Origin: Rhodoferax sp.
GTDB lineage: Bacteria; Pseudomonadota; Gammaproteobacteria; Burkholderiales; Burkholderiaceae_C
Direction: 5' to 3'
Length of the DNA stretch: 64,000 nt
Assembly (NCBI GenBank): GCA_031291295.1
Contig: JARLJI010000013.1
Coordinates: 17,620-81,619, forward strand
How positions within the stretch are numbered: position 1 is the stretch's first letter; every line of letters begins with the position of its first letter. The translations under genes and the position numbers were made by a program. The notes beneath the pieces are model-generated. The model was not told the origin of the DNA and searched no databases. It saw only the letters and a program-made list of their open reading frames with translations. Positions 1 through 7,695 of the stretch are shown one piece after another.

Positions 1-2
1 CC

Positions 3-1469
3 TTGCTGGCGGCGGCCGTGCTCTCGCTGAGTCCTGCGGGAGCAGGTAACGGCAACGGATTGGCCATGGCACTCGTCATCATGACCGGCGCCGGCTTATT
101 GATCCTGGCCAGTGCCCGGCTCGGCCGGCTGTCGGCCTTCATTTCGCGTCCGGTGCTTCACGGGTTTTCGTTCGGGCTGTCGTTGACCATCATCATCAAC
201 CAGTTGCCAGCCATCGTCGGCATCACCGCCAACACCTCGGAGCCGCTGCGGCTGCTACCCGAGTTGCTGGCGCAGGCAGGCCATTGGGCGTGGTGGAGCG
301 TGGCGGTCGGCTGCGGCACGCTGGCCCTGTTGCTGGCGCTGCAGCGCTGGCCCAAGCTGCCCGGCGGGGCCATCGTGATGGTCCTGGGCATCGGCCTGGC
401 CTACGCGGTTGACCTTGGCTCGCGGCACGTCGTCACGGTCGGCCCCGTGGTGCTGGGCCTGCCAACCTTCGCACTGCCCAGGTTGCCACTGGACGCCTGG
501 CTGCGCACGGGCGAATTGGCGTGCGGCTTGCTGGTCATTGTTTTTGCGGAATCCTGGGGCAGCATTCGCAGCATCGCGTTGCACCATGGCGATGCGGTAG
601 AGCCCAACCGGGAGTTGCTTGCCTTGGGCGCGTCGAACCTTATTTCCGGCTTGTTGCAGGGGATGCCTGTTGGCGCCGGCCTTTCGGCGAGCACGGTCAA
701 CGAGGCTGCCGGAGCACAAAGCAAATGGGCTGGCGTGATTGCGGCACTGCTGGTGCTGTTGCTGGTGCTGTTTGGCAAACCCCTGATCGAGCATATTCCC
801 GGCCCGGTGCTCGCCGCGACCGTGATCAGCGCCTTGATGCATTCACTCAATCCCAAACCGCTGCTGGACCTTTGGCGCGTGAATCGGGATCAATACCTGG
901 CGCTGGCGGCCGTGGCCGCGGTGCTGGTGTTTGGTTTGCTGCATGGCATGCTGATTGCCATCGCGCTGTCGCTGGCTTCGGCCATACGCACGTTCAGCAA
1001 CCCGGTTGTCAGGGAGTTGGCTGAGCTGGGCGAAACGCGCAACTATGTCGATCGCGAGAACCACCCCGATGCCCGGCTGCACGACAAAATAGCGATCCTG
1101 CGCCCGGAGGAGCCGCTTTTCTTTGCCAGCGTCGAAGGGGTTCTGGTGGAGGCACGCAAGAGGCTGGAGGCGCGCGCCGATGTCGCGGTACTGGTGATCA
1201 GCCTGGAGCAAAGCGCGGACCTGGACAGTACCGCGGCGGAATGCCTGGTGGAGCTGGCGCATGTGCTCAAGCGCCGCGGGCACACGCTGTTGCTGGCGCG
1301 GGTGAAAGACCCGGTGCTCCAACTGCTGCTGCAGATGGAGCAGCAGTTGTTTCAGGGCCGGCTGTTCTGGAGCGTCGCCGATGCTGTGGAGAGCGCCACC
1401 CAGCTGTTAAAGGACAAGCAGGTATTGAACGTCGGCGCCCCGCTGATGTCCCCGGGGGAGGGGGGCTGA
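3..1469 (+). CDS. SulP family anion transporter with C-terminal STAS domain (5' truncated by window edge)
   Basis: This is an inner-membrane anion (sulfate or bicarbonate type) transporter of the SulP/SLC26 family. The visible 488 residues hold the later membrane helices, including the stretch around VLHGFSFGLSLTIIINQLP, a hydrophobic block near residues 240-330, and a cytoplasmic STAS domain from about residue 350. The STAS phosphorylation-type motif is seen as SADLDSTAAECL. The frame is open to the left edge, so the true start and the first helices lie outside the window and the first codon here is not the real start. The substrate cannot be told from sequence. The gene is followed by a weak hairpin and then by the PEP-CTERM gene's regulatory region. 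Confidence 0.9.
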   Translation: MLAAAVLSLSPAGAGNGNGLAMALVIMTGAGLLILASARLGRLSAFISRPVLHGFSFGLSLTIIINQLPAIVGITANTSEPLRLLPELLAQAGHWAWWSVAVGCGTLALLLALQRWPKLPGGAIVMVLGIGLAYAVDLGSRHVVTVGPVVLGLPTFALPRLPLDAWLRTGELACGLLVIVFAESWGSIRSIALHHGDAVEPNRELLALGASNLISGLLQGMPVGAGLSASTVNEAAGAQSKWAGVIAALLVLLLVLFGKPLIEHIPGPVLAATVISALMHSLNPKPLLDLWRVNRDQYLALAAVAAVLVFGLLHGMLIAIALSLASAIRTFSNPVVRELAELGETRNYVDRENHPDARLHDKIAILRPEEPLFFASVEGVLVEARKRLEARADVAVLVISLEQSADLDSTAAECLVELAHVLKRRGHTLLLARVKDPVLQLLLQMEQQLFQGRLFWSVADAVESATQLLKDKQVLNVGAPLMSPGEGG

Positions 1470-1470
1470 C

Positions 1471-1487
1471 GCCAATGCCTGATTGGC
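1471..1487 (+). terminator. Weak stem-loop after the SulP gene
   Basis: GCCAAT and ATTGGC form a 6-bp stem with a 5-nt loop directly after the stop codon. It is followed by a G-rich stretch and not a T-run, so intrinsic termination is uncertain. Confidence 0.3.
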
Positions 1488-1634
1488 AGGGGCGGGGAGG
1501 GCCCCAGTCCTGGCGATGATGTCAGGGGGCCATGATTATCATTTTTCACTGTGACAGTATTGTGAAATACGCGCAGTCATTTTTCTGCTGTCACCCCGAG
1601 TCGCAAGCTGTGAGCCGACGTCCCCACTCGTTCT

Positions 1635-1650
1635 TGTCACGAGATTGACA
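1635..1650. promoter_or_regulatory. Palindromic operator candidate 1, TGTCA-N6-TGACA
   Basis: TGTCA at 1635-1639 and TGACA at 1646-1650 are exact reverse complements with a 6-base spacer. A second copy with identical arms and spacing lies exactly 60 bp downstream. The site is roughly 130 bp upstream of the sigma-54-like promoter, a usual place for an enhancer-binding protein. Confidence 0.55.
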
Positions 1651-1694
1651 TACCACGGTGTCGGAGGATTTGACATCCAGCGGTCAGCTCGCGT

Positions 1695-1710
1695 TGTCAT
1701 ATTTTTGACA
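1695..1710. promoter_or_regulatory. Palindromic operator candidate 2, TGTCA-N6-TGACA
   Basis: TGTCA at 1695-1699 and TGACA at 1706-1710 repeat the architecture of the site at 1635-1650. A degenerate copy, TGTCG-N7-TGACA at 1659-1675, sits between them. Phased repeats like these fit cooperative binding of an activator. Confidence 0.55.
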
Positions 1711-1760
1711 TGCGGAAAAACGCCTCGCCGGTTGCGGTCTTCCTCGCAGCACGCGATAAA

Positions 1761-1776
1761 TGGCATGGTTCATGCG
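1761..1776 (+). promoter_or_regulatory. Candidate sigma-54 (-24/-12) promoter
   Basis: The sequence TGGCATGGTTCATGCG has the invariant GG (1762-1763) and GC (1774-1775) separated by ten bases. It matches the consensus TGGCACG-N4-TTGC at all but two places. Predicted transcription would start near 1787 and leave a leader of about 27 nt before the TTG start at 1814. Some PEP-CTERM genes are known to depend on RpoN and the response regulator PrsR. That PrsR acts here is inference. Confidence 0.55.
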
Positions 1777-1813
1777 GCTGCTATGAGCTCCTAGTCAACC
1801 ATGGAGAATTCAC

Positions 1814-3331
1814 TTGCCAGCACACGTCAACAACAAGGCCTCGTTGCCTTTGTCCCTCGCAATCTGCAGCATCTTATTTACAACACTTCCTGCATTGGCA
1901 ACCCCACTTTCGTCGGTGCCGCTGACGAGTTTCACGCAAGGTGATCTCGTCATCAGTACGGTCTCGTCCTTCAATGGAGGCGGACTCGACACCGCCGCGC
2001 CCATCGTGTTGCAGCAGCTCCAGCTTGGAGCGGGCGGTACGAGCGCTACTTTGAACGGCTCGCTGACTCTGCCGCAAACCAGCAGCGGCAACAACTCGGC
2101 AATCTCCGGCGAGTACGGCTCCGCTTCGGAAGGGATATTGCAGCGCTCGGTCAATGGCCAGTACCTGACCATCATGGGTTACGGCGTCAACGCCGCTACC
2201 TTCAACAGCGCGCCGTTGTCAACCTATGGCACCGCCGCATTGGGTCAGACCACCAGCTTGACCGCCGCCAATCAGACGGGGACTCCCGTGACCACGGTTG
2301 CCCGAGTTGTGGCCTTGATCGGCGCCAACGCCAGCGTTGACACCAGCACCGCATTGACCGGTGTGTTCAATACCAACAACCCGCGCAGTGTGGTCACCGT
2401 CGATGGTTCCTCGTTCTATGTGGCGGGTCAGGCTTCCAGCAAAACTGATCCCACCCAGGGTGTGTTTTACGCCATTCGCGGTGCGACGACGGCAACCGCC
2501 ATCGACACCAGCACCGACGCGCGCGTGGTGTCCATCTTCAATACTGGCAGCGGCAACCAGCTGTATGTCTCTCGCGACCAGAATCCCCCCGGCAGCGGCG
2601 GTCAAAATTTCACCAACGTCAGCTCCCTCGCGAATGCTAGCGGCAACCTGCCCACCTCATCGGCCGGCCTGGTTTCCACCCACATCACGCCCCCAGCCAG
2701 CCCGCTTTCCCTGGGCGGCAACAACGGCTCCATCAACGTGACGGCGAATACCGAAAACGGCATTAACAACTCGCGCTTGGGCAGTTTCGTCTATCTCAGC
2801 CCCGAGAGCTATTTCTTCGCCAGCCCCAATGTCCTGTACGTCGCCGACAGCGGGCAGCCCAAGAACGGCAACGTTGACAAGGCGGCGCTGGGTGACGGCG
2901 GGCTGCAAAAATGGGAGCTCATCAACAACACCTGGACGCTGGAGTACGTCCTTTATAACGGGTTGAATCTTGTGAACAACGATGCGTTGGACCTTGCCGG
3001 CAACACCACAACCACGCCCGGCGTTACCGGCTTGTTGGGATTGACCGGGCAAGTCATGGCGGACGGCACGGTGGAACTGTTTGCCACGAGCTACGGGCTC
3101 AACGAACTGTCGCCCAGTTTCCTCTATGAGATCACGGATAACCTGGACTTCTCCACTGTCGCCCAAGCCAGCAGCGAAAGTTTCACCACGCTGTTTGCAG
3201 CGGACGCCGGGACGTCGATTCGTGGTGTGGCTTTTGCACCGTCGTCGGTACCGGAGCCGGCATCGCTGCCCCTGGTAGGCGCCGCATTGCTGGCGCTGGT
3301 GGTGAGCCGCAAGCGAAGCCAAAGAACATAA
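1814..3331 (+). CDS. Secreted PEP-CTERM sorting-domain protein, function unknown
   Basis: This 505-residue protein has a signal peptide (hydrophobic core about residues 10-30, ending near LPALA). Its long Thr/Ser/Asn/Gly-rich body resembles beta-propeller-type surface proteins, with motifs such as GDGGLQKWEL. The C-terminus, about 480-505, is a classical PEP-CTERM signal: VPEPASLPLVGAALLALVV followed by the basic tail SRKRSQRT. Such proteins are processed by an exosortase and exported to the envelope or extracellular matrix. No exosortase lies in this window. The start is a TTG at 1814, chosen because GGAGA at 1803-1807 sits 6 nt upstream and translation enters directly into the signal peptide; the ATG at 1801 is out of frame. 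The role of the body domain is unknown. Confidence 0.85.
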   Translation: MPAHVNNKASLPLSLAICSILFTTLPALATPLSSVPLTSFTQGDLVISTVSSFNGGGLDTAAPIVLQQLQLGAGGTSATLNGSLTLPQTSSGNNSAISGEYGSASEGILQRSVNGQYLTIMGYGVNAATFNSAPLSTYGTAALGQTTSLTAANQTGTPVTTVARVVALIGANASVDTSTALTGVFNTNNPRSVVTVDGSSFYVAGQASSKTDPTQGVFYAIRGATTATAIDTSTDARVVSIFNTGSGNQLYVSRDQNPPGSGGQNFTNVSSLANASGNLPTSSAGLVSTHITPPASPLSLGGNNGSINVTANTENGINNSRLGSFVYLSPESYFFASPNVLYVADSGQPKNGNVDKAALGDGGLQKWELINNTWTLEYVLYNGLNLVNNDALDLAGNTTTTPGVTGLLGLTGQVMADGTVELFATSYGLNELSPSFLYEITDNLDFSTVAQASSESFTTLFAADAGTSIRGVAFAPSSVPEPASLPLVGAALLALVVSRKRSQRT

Positions 3332-3386
3332 CCGATCGAGCAATGGATCCGATGAGACCTTCAAGTCTTGTCAATCACCAAAACAC

Positions 3387-3410
3387 AAATGGCACCCGTA
3401 GGTGCCATTT
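3387..3410. terminator. Bidirectional intrinsic terminator
   Basis: AAATGGCACC and GGTGCCATTT form a perfect 10-bp stem around a CGTA loop. It lies between the convergent PEP-CTERM gene and the phasin gene and can serve both. Confidence 0.7.
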
Positions 3411-3440
3411 GATCATCGCTGCCCTGAGGCGGCCACTTCC

Positions 3441-3986
3441 TTAAGCTGTTTTCGTGGCTTTTTTAACCGCGTCGACGGCTTGCGTGGTCGCTGCCTTGAA
3501 CTGCGACTGAGCCACTTCCACTGCCTTTTTGGCCGAAGTCTGGGCCGACTCGACGGCGGACTGACCAGCGGTCAGCGCGGTCTTGAAGGCGGCAACAACG
3601 GATTCGGTTCCAGCGGGAGCGTTCTTTGCCAGATTTTCCACCACGCCGTTAAACGCCTTTTGCGCTTCAACCGTCTTGGCTTCTACAGCTTTGGAAAACT
3701 CTGCGCCGCTATCAGCCAGAATGGTCTGAACGTGCTGGAAGTAGGCGACAGATTTCTCGGCCAGCGGCTTCAGTGCGCTAGATTGCAACGCCAGAAACTC
3801 CTGGGCATCCTTAGCGCCCAGAACGGACTGGACATGGCTGAATGACTCACCCAAGAGAGCCTTGGAGGCGGTCAGGTTCAGCTCGACCAGCTTTTCGATG
3901 CTGGCGTGAGCCTGGGACGCCAGGCCTTCGAGGGCTTGTGCGTTTGCTTTGCTGGTGGCGATGAATTGTTCGGCGGTGTTGTTCAT
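3441..3986 (-). CDS. Phasin family protein (polyhydroxyalkanoate granule-associated)
   Basis: This 181-residue, highly helical, Ala/Lys/Glu-rich protein has the phasin_2 character. The N-terminus resembles MNNTAEQFIATSKANAQALE, and a long amphipathic helix contains LVELNLTASKALLGESF. The Ala/Lys-rich tail ends AVKKATKTA. Phasins coat polyhydroxybutyrate granules and control their size. The ATG at 3986 was chosen over an upstream start at 4034 because AAGGAAA lies just upstream and homologues start at this MNNT-like point. A PhaR-like palindrome lies about 70-80 nt upstream at 4057-4069. No PHA synthase gene is in the window. Confidence 0.9.
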   Translation of the reverse strand: MNNTAEQFIATSKANAQALEGLASQAHASIEKLVELNLTASKALLGESFSHVQSVLGAKDAQEFLALQSSALKPLAEKSVAYFQHVQTILADSGAEFSKAVEAKTVEAQKAFNGVVENLAKNAPAGTESVVAAFKTALTAGQSAVESAQTSAKKAVEVAQSQFKAATTQAVDAVKKATKTA

Positions 3987-4051
3987 GTCAATTTCCTTGG
4001 GGTTGGTTAAACGAATCGGGGACCTGCGTAGCAAAAGCTCTTTTGGAGCTA

Positions 4052-4069
4052 TTTATGTTGCAGTGCAGC
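4052..4069 (-). promoter_or_regulatory. PhaR-like operator upstream of the phasin gene
   Basis: The plus strand reads TTTATGTTGCAGTGCAGC, a near palindrome (GTTGCA-G-TGCAGC). It lies about 70 nt upstream of the phasin start and probably overlaps the promoter. An 18-base segment at 35661-35678, upstream of the beta-oxidation genes, differs at only two positions. TGC/GCA palindromes of this type are bound by the PHA repressor PhaR in related bacteria. The assignment is by pattern only. Confidence 0.5.
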
Positions 4070-4440
4070 ATGAGCGAATTATAGGGATAGCCCTGGAAGT
4101 GCGGTGATGTTTTTCTGTCTCTCGGCAATCATTAGGGGCGTTGATCTAGCACATGCGCAGCCTGCGTTATCAAACCCACTGGGGTTGAGTTGTCTTTTCA
4201 TGCGGCGACTCAGATGTTTGCGTAATTGCGGCGTGGCGGAGGACGCTTGCTCAGCGCCACAGGGGACTGCGACTGGGACGGGGCGTGGAACGAACCTTTG
4301 GCAAAGGGGAGGAACAAGTCTAATGATTAGCTTATTTAAGTTAACATAATATACATCGTGTAAAATACAACTACGGTTCCCAGCACCAGAAAACTTGCCC
4401 CCAAGACCTGCAAACCCGCGCCCATTCAGGTCAGCGAAAG

Positions 4441-4461
4441 TGTGACGGGTTTTCTGTCACA
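4441..4461. promoter_or_regulatory. Inverted repeat upstream of the ABC permease gene
   Basis: TGTGAC (4441-4446) and GTCACA (4456-4461) are exact inverted repeats separated by nine bases. The spacing does not fit a CRP or FNR site (N6 and N4 respectively). It is a possible operator for the downstream transporter genes. Confidence 0.35.
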
Positions 4462-4544
4462 GAAAAATGTCATCATTGCCGGCGATCTGATACGCCTTTT
4501 CGAATAACGGCGGGTTTTCCTCTTTAACGGCGCAAGTTTTCTTC

Positions 4545-6308
4545 ATGACCCGGATGGACTTTAGTTTCGACCTTAAACGCACAGCCAATGCTTCCGCATG
4601 GCGGTTGCTGCCAAACGGCTGGGATTTCGTTGCCTTTCCGCTGATCATCTGCCTGATCGCGATGGGATTCATCGGGTTTCATGAAACGCTGGCGCCGATG
4701 TCAACGTTGAAGACCCACGCTATTTCACTCGACCCGTCAAACCTGCCTGAATACGCGATGCGTACGACGCTGCGCATGCTCGCGGCGATGGTCGCATCGC
4801 TGCTCTTCACGCTCGTTTACGGCACGCTCGCCGCCAAGAGCCGCCGCGCGGGTCTGGTGCTGGTGCCTATTCTCGACATCCTGCAGTCGGTGCCGGTGCT
4901 CGGCTACATTTCGTTCACAGTCACGTTCTTCCTTGCCCTGTTCCCGGGGCGCGTGCTGGGTGCGGAGCTGGCGGCGATCTTCGCGATCTTCACCAGCCAG
5001 GCATGGAACATGACGTTCAGCTTCTATCAGTCGCTGCGCACCGTGCCGCACGATCTGGATGAAGTCTCGCGTGGTTTCCATCTGACGTCGTGGCAGCGTT
5101 TCTGGAAGCTCGAAGTGCCGTTCTCGATGCCCAGCCTCATCTGGAACATGATGATGTCGATGTCGGGCGGCTGGTTCTTCGTGGTCGCGTCCGAAGCGAT
5201 CACGGTGGGCAGCAACACGATCACGTTGCCAGGTGTCGGTGCGTATCTTGCGCAGGCGATCTCCGACAAGAACCTGCACGCGATCGGCTGGGTGATTCTG
5301 GCGATGACGGTCGTGATTCTCGCGTACGACCAGTTGCTGTTCCGGCCGCTCGTCGCATGGGCCGACAAGTTCCGCATGGAAAACACCAGCTCCGGCGACG
5401 CGCCGGAGTCCTGGCTGCTCGACCTGATCCGCCGCACCCGGCTGATTCACCGTCTGCTCGTGCCGCTCGGCTGGATATTGGCGGGAGCCGCGCGCGTGCC
5501 GCTGCGCGTGCCGGCGGCATTCGACCGGGTTCGCTTCCAGCTTCCACAACGCCAGAAATCGTCGCGCATGGGTGACCTCGTCTGGGGCATGCTCGTGATC
5601 CTCCTGACCGTGTACGTCGTCTACCGCGTGGTGGCTTATGTGCGCACCGGCGTTGCGCCGGGCGAAGTCGGCCACGTGTTCGTGCTGGGCCTCATTACGT
5701 TGCTGCGCGTGCTGGTGCTGATCGTGATCGCTTCGGTCATCTGGGTGCCGATCGGGGTGATGGTCGGGTTGCGTCCCGCGCTGGCCGAAAAGATTCAGCC
5801 GATCGCCCAGTTTCTGGCGGCGTTCCCGGCGAACCTGCTGTTCCCTGTGTTCGTGATCGTGATCGTGCGCTTCCACCTGAACCCGGACATCTGGCTGTCG
5901 CCGCTGATCGTGCTCGGCACCCAGTGGTACATCCTGTTCAACGTGATTGCGGGTGCCAGCTCCTACCCGAACGACTACCGCGAGGTTGTCGCCAATTTCC
6001 AGATCCGGGGCTGGCAATGGTGGCGCCAGGCCATCCTGCCCGGCATCTTCCCCTACTACGTCACAGGTGCGATTACCGCGTCAGGCGGCGCGTGGAATGC
6101 GAGCATCGTCGCAGAATACGTGCAGTGGGGCGACACCAAAGTGGCTGCCCATGGTCTCGGCGCGTACATCGCGCAGATGACTGCCGCAGGAGACTATCCG
6201 AAGATCATTCTCGGCATTGCCGTGATGTCGCTGTTCGTCACCTTGTTCAACCGTGTGCTGTGGCGTCCGATGTACGCCTTCGCCGAATCCAGGCTTCGGC
6301 TCAATTGA
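4545..6308 (+). CDS. ABC transporter permease, two fused NitT/TauT-type permease domains
   Basis: This 587-residue inner-membrane protein carries two binding-protein-dependent permease units in one chain. The first covers roughly residues 70-270 and the second about 380-580, joined by a cytoplasmic linker around 275-345. Each unit has an EAA-like loop: VSRGFHLTSWQRFWKLEVPF in the first, and a second near VVANFQIRGWQWWRQAILP. The likely class is nitrate, sulfonate or taurine-type import; the substrate is unknown. The ATPase gene follows after 11 nt, so the two form an operon, but no periplasmic binding protein is encoded beside them. The ATG at 4545 has only a weak ribosome site, and the ATG at 4554 is an alternative start. 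Confidence 0.85.
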   Translation: MTRMDFSFDLKRTANASAWRLLPNGWDFVAFPLIICLIAMGFIGFHETLAPMSTLKTHAISLDPSNLPEYAMRTTLRMLAAMVASLLFTLVYGTLAAKSRRAGLVLVPILDILQSVPVLGYISFTVTFFLALFPGRVLGAELAAIFAIFTSQAWNMTFSFYQSLRTVPHDLDEVSRGFHLTSWQRFWKLEVPFSMPSLIWNMMMSMSGGWFFVVASEAITVGSNTITLPGVGAYLAQAISDKNLHAIGWVILAMTVVILAYDQLLFRPLVAWADKFRMENTSSGDAPESWLLDLIRRTRLIHRLLVPLGWILAGAARVPLRVPAAFDRVRFQLPQRQKSSRMGDLVWGMLVILLTVYVVYRVVAYVRTGVAPGEVGHVFVLGLITLLRVLVLIVIASVIWVPIGVMVGLRPALAEKIQPIAQFLAAFPANLLFPVFVIVIVRFHLNPDIWLSPLIVLGTQWYILFNVIAGASSYPNDYREVVANFQIRGWQWWRQAILPGIFPYYVTGAITASGGAWNASIVAEYVQWGDTKVAAHGLGAYIAQMTAAGDYPKIILGIAVMSLFVTLFNRVLWRPMYAFAESRLRLN

Positions 6309-6319
6309 GAGCAACATTA

Positions 6320-7678
6320 ATGCAAACCGCGATGCAAAATCCCAAAGCCGCCGTAACCGCCGCGCTTGCCCAGACGCCGCCAATGCCTGCGCGTCTGGGC
6401 GAAGAGATTCTGTGCGTCAAGAACGTGCAGCGCGGCTTCCAGAAGACGCAAGGCGAGCTGCTCGTGCTCGACGATGTCAACCTGGCGCTGCGCGAAGGCG
6501 AGATCGTCGGCATGCTGGGCCGTTCGGGCTCGGGCAAGTCGACGCTGCTGCGCATCATCGCCGGCCTGATCGAGCCGACCGGTGGCGAAGTGACGTACCT
6601 GGGCAAGCCGCTCGAAGGCCCCGCCAAGGGTGTCGCGATGGTGTTCCAGACCTTCGCGCTGTTCCCATGGCTGACCGTGCTGCAGAACGTGGAAGCGGGC
6701 CTCGAAGCCCAGGGCGTGGGCGCGAGCGAGCGGCGCAAACGGGCGCTGGCGGCGATCGACTTGATCGGCCTCGACGGGTTCGAGAACGCCTATCCGCGCG
6801 AGTTGTCGGGCGGCATGCGCCAGCGCGTGGGCTTTGCGCGTGCGCTGGTGGTCGACCCGACCCTGCTGCTGATGGACGAGCCGTTCTCCGCGCTCGACGT
6901 GTTGACAGCCGAAACGCTGCGTACCGACCTGCTGGATCTGTGGACGCAGGGCCGCATGCCGATCAAGTCGGTGCTGATCGTCACGCACAACATCGAGGAA
7001 GCGGTGTTCATGTGCGACCGGATTCTGGTGTTGTCGTCGAACCCGGGACGGGTGATCGCCGAGATCAAGGTGCCGTTCAAGCATCCGCGCAACCGTCTGG
7101 ATCCGGTGTTCCGGCAATTGGTGGACGACATCTACGCGAAGATGACCGCACGCCAGACCGACGAAGCGGCGAAGAAGGGCCTCCAACTCGGCAGCCGGCT
7201 ACCGCAAGTGTCGACCAACCTGATGGCTGGCCTGATCGAAACGCTGGCCGCAGCGCCCTACCATGGTCGTGCGGACATGCCGGAAATCGGGCGTTCACTG
7301 CAACTCGAGGTGGACGACCTCTTCCCGATCGCCGAAGCATTGCAACATCTCGACTTTGCGGAAATACGCGAAGGGGACATCTTCCTCACACCGCAGGCGC
7401 GTGTCTTTGCGGAGCTCGGCACGCAGGAACGCAAGATGATGTTCGCCGAACATCTTCTGCAGCATGTGCCGCTCGCCGCGCGAATCACGAAGGTGCTCAA
7501 CGAGCGCCCCGGCCATCGCGCGCCACGCGTGCGTTTCGAGCAGGAGCTGGAAGATTTTTTATCGGACAACGCCGCCGAAGAGACGCTCGATGCGGTGATC
7601 AACTGGGGCCGCTACGGCGAGATTTTCTCGTACAACGACAAGACGGAAATTTTCAGTCTGGCGGACGTCGAGTCCTGA
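6320..7678 (+). CDS. ABC transporter ATP-binding protein with C-terminal AAA-associated domain
   Basis: This 452-residue ATPase of the NitT/TauT class energises the preceding permease. The N-terminal nucleotide-binding domain shows Walker A GRSGSGKST, signature LSGGMRQR, Walker B LLLMDEPFSALD and the switch histidine in IVTHNIEEA. From about residue 290 to the end it carries an extra domain (motifs LEVDDLFPIAEALQHLDFAE and NWGRYGEIFSYND), which matches the AAA-associated C-terminal domain of a subgroup of these ATPases. Such tails are usually sensory. The ATG at 6320 was chosen although the frame stays open upstream, because the upstream part overlaps the permease gene. Confidence 0.88.
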   Translation: MQTAMQNPKAAVTAALAQTPPMPARLGEEILCVKNVQRGFQKTQGELLVLDDVNLALREGEIVGMLGRSGSGKSTLLRIIAGLIEPTGGEVTYLGKPLEGPAKGVAMVFQTFALFPWLTVLQNVEAGLEAQGVGASERRKRALAAIDLIGLDGFENAYPRELSGGMRQRVGFARALVVDPTLLLMDEPFSALDVLTAETLRTDLLDLWTQGRMPIKSVLIVTHNIEEAVFMCDRILVLSSNPGRVIAEIKVPFKHPRNRLDPVFRQLVDDIYAKMTARQTDEAAKKGLQLGSRLPQVSTNLMAGLIETLAAAPYHGRADMPEIGRSLQLEVDDLFPIAEALQHLDFAEIREGDIFLTPQARVFAELGTQERKMMFAEHLLQHVPLAARITKVLNERPGHRAPRVRFEQELEDFLSDNAAEETLDAVINWGRYGEIFSYNDKTEIFSLADVES

Positions 7679-7695
7679 GTCAGCAAGGGCTGCCA

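Larger units (their letters stand above)
1470..1800. other. Long intergenic regulatory region upstream of the PEP-CTERM gene
   Basis: About 340 bases separate the SulP stop from the next start. I see no credible gene here. The stretch is unusually rich in TGTCA and TGACA words: 1552-1556, 1589-1593, 1635-1639, 1646-1650, 1671-1675, 1695-1699 and 1706-1710. It also has a perfect ACTGT-G-ACAGT palindrome at 1548-1558 and ends in a sigma-54-type promoter. It looks like an upstream activating region for the downstream gene. Confidence 0.6.
3987..4544. other. Intergenic region between phasin and ABC operon
   Basis: This roughly 560-base gap has no gene I can support. It holds the phasin promoter side (operator at 4052-4069), an AT-rich patch at about 4320-4370 unlike the surrounding DNA, and an inverted repeat TGTGAC-N9-GTCACA at 4441-4461, about 85 nt before the ABC permease gene. 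Short open frames here lack ribosome sites and protein-like composition. Confidence 0.5.

Noticed and set aside
4104..4349. 81-residue plus-strand open frame between phasin and ABC genes
   Set aside because: No ribosome site, cysteine- and arginine-rich random composition, and no protein-like pattern.
4441..4461. CRP/FNR site reading of TGTGAC-N9-GTCACA
   Set aside because: The spacing between TGTGA and TCACA is 11, not 6, so it does not fit CRP, and the arms do not fit FNR. It was kept only as a generic inverted repeat.
5924..6319. Extended N-terminus for the ABC ATPase
   Set aside because: The frame is open upstream, but the translated part is an out-of-frame reading of the permease gene; the ATPase proper begins at 6320.
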